A stretch of 11,873 bases of DNA from Bordetella sp. (GTDB lineage: Bacteria; Pseudomonadota; Gammaproteobacteria; Burkholderiales; Burkholderiaceae_B), in the NCBI GenBank assembly GCA_027450125.1, contig DAIDKG010000096.1, forward strand, positions 1-11,873. Reading direction: 5' to 3'. The position numbers and the translations under genes are program-made. The notes under the pieces were generated by a model, which saw only the letters and a list, made by a program, of their open reading frames with translations, made no database searches and had not been told where the DNA came from. Shown here one piece after another: positions 7,450 through 11,873 of this stretch; position 1 is the stretch's first letter; each line of letters starts with the position of its first letter.

Positions 7450-7491
7450 GGAATCAACCCTTGTGGCACGCGGCACATGCGACGGGGAAAT

Positions 7492-8346
7492 TTATTGCGC
7501 CGCGCGCGCAAGCGCCGCCGGCTGCGGACGGCCCGCGCGTCGCAGCAACACCCAGACCACCAGCCAGTAGCCAAGCCAGCACAGCAGCGAACTCAAGGCC
7601 GGATAGGCGCGATAGCCCGCGAAATCGGCCAGTATCTTGCCGAAACCGGTGCTGTCGCTCAGCAGCCAGGAACTGTTCCAGACCGGGTCCATCAGCGTGG
7701 GCATGACGCCCAGCGAGATCAGATGATCGAGGCCGCCCACCAGCAACGACCCTGCCAGCAGCAGGAGCAAGACTTCGGTCAGCCTGAAAAAGCGCCGCCA
7801 GGTGATGAGCTTGCCGCCCAGTTGCAGCAACCAGAAGGTGAGCCCTGCCGCAGCCAGTCCTGCCGCGCCGCCCAGCACCAGCAAGGCAGCCGGTTCCGAG
7901 CCCTTGCCGGCGCCTGCCGCCGACACCGTGCCGTACAGAAACACCACGGTCTCGCTGCCCTCGCGCGCCACCGCGATCACCACCAGCGCGAACAGTCCCC
8001 ACCAGTTGTCGCTTGCGATCGATGTCCTGGCACCGGACTCCAGTTCGCTCTTGAGCGTGCGGCCGTGGCGCTTCATCCACAGCACCATCTGCACCACCAA
8101 CAGGCAGGCGGCCAGTGACATGCCGCCCTGGAACCATTCCTGCCCTGTGTCGCTCAGCCACTCGGAGATGCCCAGCAGCACCAGCGCCAGCGCGCCGGCC
8201 AACGCAAGCCCGCCGGCCACGCCGCCCCAGAGATAGGGCAGGCCGCGGCGACCTTCGGGGCTGGCCTTGAGCCAGGAATACAGAATGCCCACCACCAGCA
8301 GGGCTTCGACGCACTCGCGCCAGACGATGAAAAGGACCTGTTCCAT
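7492..8346 (-). CDS. ftrC: FtrC, FTR1-type iron permease
   Basis: This 284-aa inner-membrane permease belongs to the FTR1/EfeU oxidase-dependent iron transporter family. Its two R-E-x-x-E iron motifs are clear: RECVE (10-14) in the first helix and REGSE (128-132) in the fourth. They sit within the expected VLFIVWRE and VVIAVAREGSETVVFLYG contexts. About seven hydrophobic helices can be traced. In the FtrABCD model it carries iron handed over by FtrA/FtrB across the inner membrane. The ATG at 8346 gives the standard MEQVLFIVWRE start, with a weak GGCGG eight bases upstream. A GTG six bases earlier (8352) is possible and would add two residues. It starts 16 bases after the ftrB stop, consistent with one transcript. 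Confidence 0.95.
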   Translation of the reverse strand: MEQVLFIVWRECVEALLVVGILYSWLKASPEGRRGLPYLWGGVAGGLALAGALALVLLGISEWLSDTGQEWFQGGMSLAACLLVVQMVLWMKRHGRTLKSELESGARTSIASDNWWGLFALVVIAVAREGSETVVFLYGTVSAAGAGKGSEPAALLVLGGAAGLAAAGLTFWLLQLGGKLITWRRFFRLTEVLLLLLAGSLLVGGLDHLISLGVMPTLMDPVWNSSWLLSDSTGFGKILADFAGYRAYPALSSLLCWLGYWLVVWVLLRRAGRPQPAALARAAQ

Positions 8347-8362
8347 ATGCACGACCGCCGGA

Positions 8363-8695
8363 TTACCTGACTACCAAAGTGCCCTTCACGTTGGAATGAA
8401 AATCATCGAAGAAGGGATACTCGCCGGGCCGCGAGATGGTGATGACCACGAAGGACTGCACACCCGGGCCCAGCACCTTCTCCTTGCGCAGCGGGATGCT
8501 TTCGAATTCCACAGGCTCGTTGCTGGCATTGATCAGGTTGATCTTGAAACGGCCGGCCGGCACCTCCAGGCGCGCCGGCTCGAACGTGCCGTCGGGCTTG
8601 AAGGTAAGCGTGAAAGTCGGCAGTTCGTCGGCCCGGGCCGCACCCATGCCCAGCAGCCCTATCGCCAGCAGCACTCCCGCAAGCACGCGGCGCAT
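8363..8695 (-). CDS. ftrB: FtrB, periplasmic cupredoxin-fold protein
   Basis: This 110-aa exported protein has a signal peptide (residues 1-22, ending ARA before DELP) and one cupredoxin-like domain. The domain shows FEPARLEVPAGRFKINL (38-54), SNEPVEFES (58-66) and RPGEYPFFDDFHSN (89-102). In Bordetella and Brucella FtrABCD, the cupredoxin subunit is proposed to oxidise ferrous iron before entry into the FTR1 permease. The mature protein contains no cysteine, so a classical type 1 blue-copper site (His-Cys-His-Met) cannot form. H100 and acidic residues such as E65 and D97/D98 could bind metal instead. The ATG at 8695 lies two bases after the ftrA stop, with AAGGGCGGG inside the end of ftrA, which points to translational coupling. 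Confidence 0.9.
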   Translation of the reverse strand: MRRVLAGVLLAIGLLGMGAARADELPTFTLTFKPDGTFEPARLEVPAGRFKINLINASNEPVEFESIPLRKEKVLGPGVQSFVVITISRPGEYPFFDDFHSNVKGTLVVR

Positions 8696-8697
8696 GA

Positions 8698-9246
8698 TCA
8701 GTACCCGCCCTTCTTGCCGATGCCGGCGTAGGCGAAGTCATATTCCAGATGGATGGGGGCGAACCACGGCCCCACGCCGGTTTCCTTGTCGATGTGGCGA
8801 CCGAAATGGTTGGCCGGATCGGCCGTGGGCGGCTGCACGTCCATCTTGAGATGGTATTTGCCAGGGCCTTCCAGTTTGACATTGTCGCCATAGTGCGGGC
8901 CGTCGTCGGCCACCATGGGCATGAGCATGCCCTTGGTCACCTTGGCGCTGCCGACCTTCTGCAGTTCGTAGTGAACCACCAGATAGGGCATCCATTCGCC
9001 TTCGGGAAAACCGGTCGGGTTCTTGGCCGTGGCGTGGATGTCGGCCTCCAGGTGAATGTCGGAATCCTTGGCCGGGCGCATCATGCCGGGCGGATCCATC
9101 TCGATGGGCTGCAGATAGACGGCGCCGATTTCCATGCCGCCTTGCTGGACCGGTTTGCCGATCGGGTATTCGGCCGCGCCGGCCATGCCGGCAAAGCTCA
9201 GGCTCAGGCCCAGCAAGCCCGCCAGGGCGAGATTACGCTTTTTCAT
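8698..9246 (-). CDS. ftrA: FtrA, P19-type periplasmic iron/copper-binding protein
   Basis: This 182-aa periplasmic protein belongs to the P19/FetP (Tp34-type) family, which binds copper and ferrous iron and supplies an FTR1-type permease. A signal peptide covers residues 1-24 (cleavage AGA-AEYP). The metal-site residues fall at the spacing seen in FetP and P19: H65 in DIHLEADIHA, M111 in MLMPMVADDGPHYG, H118, and H151 in GRHIDKETGVG. The acidic E39 and E67, near the second metal site, are also present. The ATG at 9246 is preceded by AGGA about ten bases upstream. It is the first gene of the ftrABCD operon and its promoter lies in the AT-rich gap to the right. Iron and pH control has been reported for the Bordetella system. 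Confidence 0.95.
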   Translation of the reverse strand: MKKRNLALAGLLGLSLSFAGMAGAAEYPIGKPVQQGGMEIGAVYLQPIEMDPPGMMRPAKDSDIHLEADIHATAKNPTGFPEGEWMPYLVVHYELQKVGSAKVTKGMLMPMVADDGPHYGDNVKLEGPGKYHLKMDVQPPTADPANHFGRHIDKETGVGPWFAPIHLEYDFAYAGIGKKGGY

Positions 9247-9288
9247 CTAGGACTTCCTCGTCTGTGAAAACGGATGCAATGCCTGTAT

Positions 9289-9317
9289 TTTATATTAAAA
9301 ATAAGAACTGTTTTCAT
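9289..9317 (-). promoter_or_regulatory. Predicted ftrABCD promoter with possible Fur box
   Basis: On the minus strand ATGAAA (9312-9317) and TATAAA (9289-9294) are separated by 17 bases, matching sigma-70 boxes at 4/6 and 5/6. The AT-rich region stands out sharply from its GC-rich surroundings. Between and over the boxes lies TGAAAAC-A-GTTCTTA (9302-9316), an imperfect 7-1-7 inverted repeat that resembles the Fur consensus at about 9 of 14 arm positions. Repression by iron-loaded Fur would fit the operon's role. The match is moderate and made by eye. Confidence 0.5.
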
Positions 9318-9353
9318 TGGCATTAAAAATCCCCGAACGATGCCCTCCAAAAC

Positions 9354-9378
9354 AAAGGGGGGCTGAACGCCCCCCTTT
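9354..9378 (-). terminator. Intrinsic terminator of the pha operon
   Basis: A perfect 10-base stem (AAAGGGGGGC and GCCCCCCTTT) with a TGAAC loop lies 36 bases beyond the phaR stop. On the minus strand it is followed by TTTGTTTT, and on the plus strand by a run of Ts, so it can act in both directions. It insulates ftrA from phaR read-through. A separate palindrome, GACCGG-A-CCGGTC (9398-9410), lies between it and the phaR stop. Confidence 0.9.
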
Positions 9379-9413
9379 TTTCCCTTGCCTGACGGCCGAC
9401 CGGACCGGTCCCG

Positions 9414-9980
9414 CTATTTGCGACCGCCCTGCGGGCCGCCCGGATTGAAGGGAAAGCCCGAGAACATGCTGCGGGCCTGGTCCTGCATCTGGTCCTGCAT
9501 CTGCGTGAACAGGTTCTTGCTCTGGTCGATGTAGTTGTTGAGCATATTCTGCAGCGCCGGGGTCTGGCCGCTCATGAGCTGAGCCCAGGCCTCGGGCCCC
9601 AGGTTGGTGCCGTAAAGGCCCTTGGACTGATCGGCGAATCGTTCCTGGATTTCCATGAAGGCCTGGATGTTGCGCTCGAGGTAGGACCCCATGACGCCCT
9701 GCATGGCATGGCCGTAGAAGCGGATGATCTGGGCCAGCATGCCTGAAGAGAACATCGGCATGCCGCCGCTTTCCTCTTCGAGGATGATCTGCAGCAGGAT
9801 GCTGCGGGTCAGGTCCTCTGCGCTCTTGGCATCGACCACCTGGAAATCTTCGTTGGCAAGCACGAGCTGCTTGACGTCAGTCAGCGTGATGTAGGTGCTG
9901 GTCTGCGTGTCGTACAGCCGACGGTTGGGATATTTCTTGATCAGGCGCTGGGAGGTAGCGTCCTTGGCTGCTTGCGTCAT
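9414..9980 (-). CDS. phaR: PhaR, polyhydroxyalkanoate synthesis regulator
   Basis: This 188-aa DNA- and granule-binding regulator represses phasin and its own gene when no polyester is present and is titrated onto nascent granules. The N-terminal DNA-binding domain is obvious: LIKKYPNRRLYDTQTSTYIT (13-32), continuing to about residue 72. A PHB-accumulation regulatory domain follows (about 78-120, with MLAQIIRFYGHAMQGVMGSYLE near its start). The C-terminal tail is glutamine- and methionine-rich with a repeated MQDQ, then FSGFPFNPGG. Start at ATG 9980 with GGGGAC upstream; stop is TAG. The gene follows phaB after 95 bases in the same direction and ends at a strong terminator. Confidence 0.96.
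   Translation of the reverse strand: MTQAAKDATSQRLIKKYPNRRLYDTQTSTYITLTDVKQLVLANEDFQVVDAKSAEDLTRSILLQIILEEESGGMPMFSSGMLAQIIRFYGHAMQGVMGSYLERNIQAFMEIQERFADQSKGLYGTNLGPEAWAQLMSGQTPALQNMLNNYIDQSKNLFTQMQDQMQDQARSMFSGFPFNPGGPQGGRK
9477..9500 (-). repeat. Two tandem 12-base units inside phaR
   Basis: The unit CTGGTCCTGCAT occurs twice back to back and is followed by a third partial copy. On the coding strand it encodes the repeated MQDQ in the PhaR tail. Gain or loss of a unit keeps the frame and changes the tail length by four residues. Confidence 0.8.
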
Positions 9981-10035
9981 TCGTAGTCCCCGACAGTGAC
10001 TCGGTCTCTTTGATGGGAGAGCTTCAGTTTACGCC

Positions 10036-10065
10036 CAGGCCCTGCCCGCGCTGAAACAGGCCCTG
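10036..10065. repeat. Paired CAGGCCCTG palindromes upstream of phaR
   Basis: The nonamer CAGGCCCTG appears at 10036-10044 and 10057-10065, 21 bases apart, or two helical turns. Each copy is itself a palindrome (CAGG-C-CCTG), the form expected for a site bound by a dimer. They lie 56-85 bases upstream of the phaR start, in the phaB-phaR gap. PhaR regulates its own gene in related bacteria, so these could be operators. They do not match a PhaR site I know with certainty. Confidence 0.4.
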
Positions 10066-10075
10066 GATGTCCGGC

Positions 10076-10816
10076 TCAGCCCATGTGCAGACCGCCGTTG
10101 AGCGAGAAGTCAGCGCCGGTGGAGAAACCGGACTCGTCCGAGGCCAGCCAGGCGGTGATGGATGCGATTTCCTCGGGCGTTCCCAGGCGCTTGACCGGGA
10201 TGGTGGCCACGATTTTCTCAAGGACTTCGGGGCGGATGGCGCGGACCATGTCGGTGCCGATATAGCCCGGAGAGATCGTGTTGACCGTGACGCCCTTGCC
10301 CGCCACCTCCTGGGCCAGGGCCATGGTGAAGCCGTGGATGCCCGCCTTGGCGGTGGAATAGTTGGTCTGGCCGAACTGGCCCTTCTGCCCGTTCACCGAG
10401 CTGATGTTGATGATGCGCCCCCACTGCTTGTCGACCATGCCGTCGATGACCTGCTTGGTGACGTTGAAGAGGCTGTTGAGGTTGGTGTCGATGACGGCGC
10501 GCCAGTCGTCCGCCGTCATTTTGCGGAACAGACCGTCGCGCGTAATGCCGGCGTTGTTCACGAGCACGTCCACCTGGCCGTGATCAGCCTTGATTTTCTC
10601 GAAGGCCTGCACGGTGGAGTCCCAGTCGGCCACGTTACCCGCCGACGCATAGAAGGTGTAGCCCAGCGCGGCCTGCTCGTCGAGCCATTGCTTGTAGTTG
10701 CGGCTGGGGCCGCAACCGGCCACGACGCGGAATCCGTCCGTGGCCAGGCGCTGGCAGATCGCGGTACCGATACCGCCCATGCCGCCCGTTACGTATGCCA
10801 GTTTGCCGCTGCTCAT
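10076..10816 (-). CDS. phaB: PhaB, NADPH-dependent acetoacetyl-CoA reductase
   Basis: This 246-aa cytoplasmic short-chain dehydrogenase reduces acetoacetyl-CoA to (R)-3-hydroxybutyryl-CoA, the monomer for PhaC. It has the family's length and layout: cofactor-binding TGGMGGIG (10-17), NNAG (87-90), the catalytic trio S140, Y153 and K157 in NISSVNG and NYSTAKAG, and SPGYIGTDM (182-190). These numbers coincide with the Cupriavidus necator enzyme. I chose ATG 10816 because AGGAGA precedes it by six bases and it gives the exact family start MSSGKLAYVTGG; an upstream frame extension of 12 residues is not supported. It lies 94 bases after phaC. No thiolase gene (phaA) separates them. Confidence 0.97.
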   Translation of the reverse strand: MSSGKLAYVTGGMGGIGTAICQRLATDGFRVVAGCGPSRNYKQWLDEQAALGYTFYASAGNVADWDSTVQAFEKIKADHGQVDVLVNNAGITRDGLFRKMTADDWRAVIDTNLNSLFNVTKQVIDGMVDKQWGRIINISSVNGQKGQFGQTNYSTAKAGIHGFTMALAQEVAGKGVTVNTISPGYIGTDMVRAIRPEVLEKIVATIPVKRLGTPEEIASITAWLASDESGFSTGADFSLNGGLHMG

Positions 10817-10822
10817 GTGGTG

Positions 10823-10828
10823 TCTCCT
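10823..10828 (-). promoter_or_regulatory. Ribosome binding site of phaB
   Basis: AGGAGA on the minus strand ends six bases before ATG 10816. It selects this start over the in-frame extension to 10852. Confidence 0.85.
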
Positions 10829-10901
10829 AGTTGTTCGGGCTGGACGCGCCATACCCGGGGGTGATTGCTTTACTGCGGACTTGCCGGCCCTGCTGCGTGC
10901 T

Positions 10902-10917
10902 TCTAGATGTCTAGATG
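10902..10917. repeat. Tandem 8-base duplication across the phaC stop codon
   Basis: TCTAGATG occurs twice in direct succession (10902-10909 and 10910-10917). The phaC TAG stop (10911-10913) lies in the right copy. The second copy would sit just after the stop, so the duplication does not alter the protein. It looks like a small slippage event or a footprint. Confidence 0.7.
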
Positions 10918-11873
10918 GCGCGCACCTTTACGTATCGTCCCGGCGCCGGCTCGATGGGTCTGTAATCGGCGCTGCCCTGGCTGCGCGGCGCCTTCACCCG
11001 CTTGCCGCCCTGCTGCGCCAGCCACTTCGACCAATCCACCCACCAGCTTCCGGGATGTTCGTCAGCCTTTTCCAGCCAAGCGTTCGGGTCGCCGGGCATC
11101 TTGCCCTGGTCGGTCTGGCGGGCCCAGTAGCTGCGCTTGTTGCGTGAAGCCGGATTGACGACACCGGCGATATGTCCCGACGCGCCGAGCACGAAGCGCA
11201 CCGGGCCGCGCAGCAACTGCGTAGAGGCATAGGCCGAGGGCCAGGGCACGATGTGGTCCTCACGCGAACCGTACAGATAGGCCGGCATGTCCAGCCGGGT
11301 CAGGTCCAGCGGCAGGCCGGCGGCCTGCGCCTTGCCCGGCACCTTAAGGTTGTTCTCGAGATACGTGTTGCGAAAGTACCAGGTGAAGAAGGGTCCCGGC
11401 AGGTTGGTGCTATCGGAGTTCCAGAACAGCAGGTCGAAGGGCGGCGGGGTCTGGCCCTTTAGATAGTTGCCCACCACGTAGTTCCAGACCAGTTCGTTGG
11501 GGCGCAGAAAGGAAAAGGTGGTGGCCAGGTCGCGCGCCGACATCAGCCCGCCGCGGCCCAGTTGCTGGTCGCGGAACAAGGCATGGTTCTCGTCGACGAA
11601 CACGCTCAGGATGCCCGTGTCGTGAAAATCGAGCATCGAGGTCAGCAGGGTGAGCGAAGCCGCGGGATTCTCGCCGCGCGCCTGCGCCAGCGCCAGGGCC
11701 GAGGCCAGCATGGTGCCGCCCACACAAAAACCCAATGCGTTCACCTGCTCCTGGCCGGTTATGCTCGCGGCCACCGCCAGGGCCTTGAGCACGGCGCCAT
11801 CAAGGTAATCGGTCCAGGTGGCCTTGTCGACATCGTCGGTGTCGGTCGCCAGCGGATTGCGCCAGGACACGAT
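10911..11873 (-). CDS. phaC: PhaC, class I polyhydroxyalkanoate synthase (5' end outside window)
   Basis: These are the C-terminal 320 residues of the enzyme that polymerises (R)-3-hydroxyacyl-CoA into polyester at the granule surface. The lipase-like box GFCVGG carries the nucleophile (C50 of the fragment). The other catalytic residues are D206 in REDHIVPW and H234 in GASGHIAG; the 28-residue Asp-His spacing equals that of the Cupriavidus enzyme. The NYLKG...FDLLFWNSDSTNLPGP stretch (136-161) and the SWRNP near the left of the fragment are typical of class I. The frame stays open to the window edge with no start. An ATG at 11870 is internal, because family members have about 270 more residues upstream. 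Stop is TAG at 10911-10913. Confidence 0.97.
   Translation of the reverse strand: MVSWRNPLATDTDDVDKATWTDYLDGAVLKALAVAASITGQEQVNALGFCVGGTMLASALALAQARGENPAASLTLLTSMLDFHDTGILSVFVDENHALFRDQQLGRGGLMSARDLATTFSFLRPNELVWNYVVGNYLKGQTPPPFDLLFWNSDSTNLPGPFFTWYFRNTYLENNLKVPGKAQAAGLPLDLTRLDMPAYLYGSREDHIVPWPSAYASTQLLRGPVRFVLGASGHIAGVVNPASRNKRSYWARQTDQGKMPGDPNAWLEKADEHPGSWWVDWSKWLAQQGGKRVKAPRSQGSADYRPIEPAPGRYVKVRAI

Noticed and set aside
7454..7490. A CxxCH haem-binding-like motif (CAACH) in an alternative minus-strand frame between ftrC and ftrD.
   Set aside because: It ends an out-of-frame shadow of ftrC and has no start or ribosome site of its own. FtrC already ends normally, and GC-rich sequence easily yields this pattern.
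5947..8118. A 723-codon plus-strand open frame opposite ftrC and ftrD.
   Set aside because: Composition is dominated by Gln, Arg, Gly and His, as expected from the antisense of GC-rich membrane protein genes; no domain is recognisable.

Overview
The window looks like chromosomal DNA from a high-GC betaproteobacterium of the Alcaligenaceae, most likely Bordetella or Achromobacter. The evidence is a phaC-phaB-phaR cluster without phaA, a complete ftrABCD ferrous-iron operon of the kind described in Bordetella, a fused DctQM TRAP permease, and uniform GC-rich coding sequence. I cannot name the species from sequence alone. No RNA gene, insertion sequence, integrase, phage gene or CRISPR array is visible.

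Left block, plus strand (65-4047): a TRAP transporter operon. It has a substrate-binding protein with a Tat-like signal (dctP), a fused small+large permease (dctQM) whose GTG start overlaps the dctP stop, and two small PPC-domain (DUF296) proteins whose genes overlap by 8 bases. The first PPC protein has the His-x-His...GGH metal-site pattern. The second contains no histidine at all. The pair looks like a two-domain protein split into two coupled genes.

Middle block, minus strand (4090-5871): a PhzF-family isomerase/epimerase-like protein that converges on the TRAP operon, a 276-base gap with a possible phzF promoter, and a compact cation-diffusion-facilitator-like transporter that lacks the usual cytoplasmic domain. 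Behind the transporter's promoter region lie a palindrome and a hairpin.

Right block, minus strand (6052-11873): ftrABCD, transcribed leftward in the order ftrA (P19-like periplasmic copper/iron protein), ftrB (cupredoxin-fold protein), ftrC (FTR1-type iron permease) and ftrD (membrane polyferredoxin). A possible Fur-like site lies inside its AT-rich promoter. A strong hairpin terminator separates this operon from the polyhydroxyalkanoate cluster: phaR (regulator), phaB (acetoacetyl-CoA reductase) and the C-terminal 320 residues of phaC (class I synthase), which runs off the right edge.

Most of the window is well-understood metabolism. The least explained parts are the PPC pair attached to the TRAP transporter, the small palindromes before phaR and the CDF-like gene, and the gap at 4963-5238.
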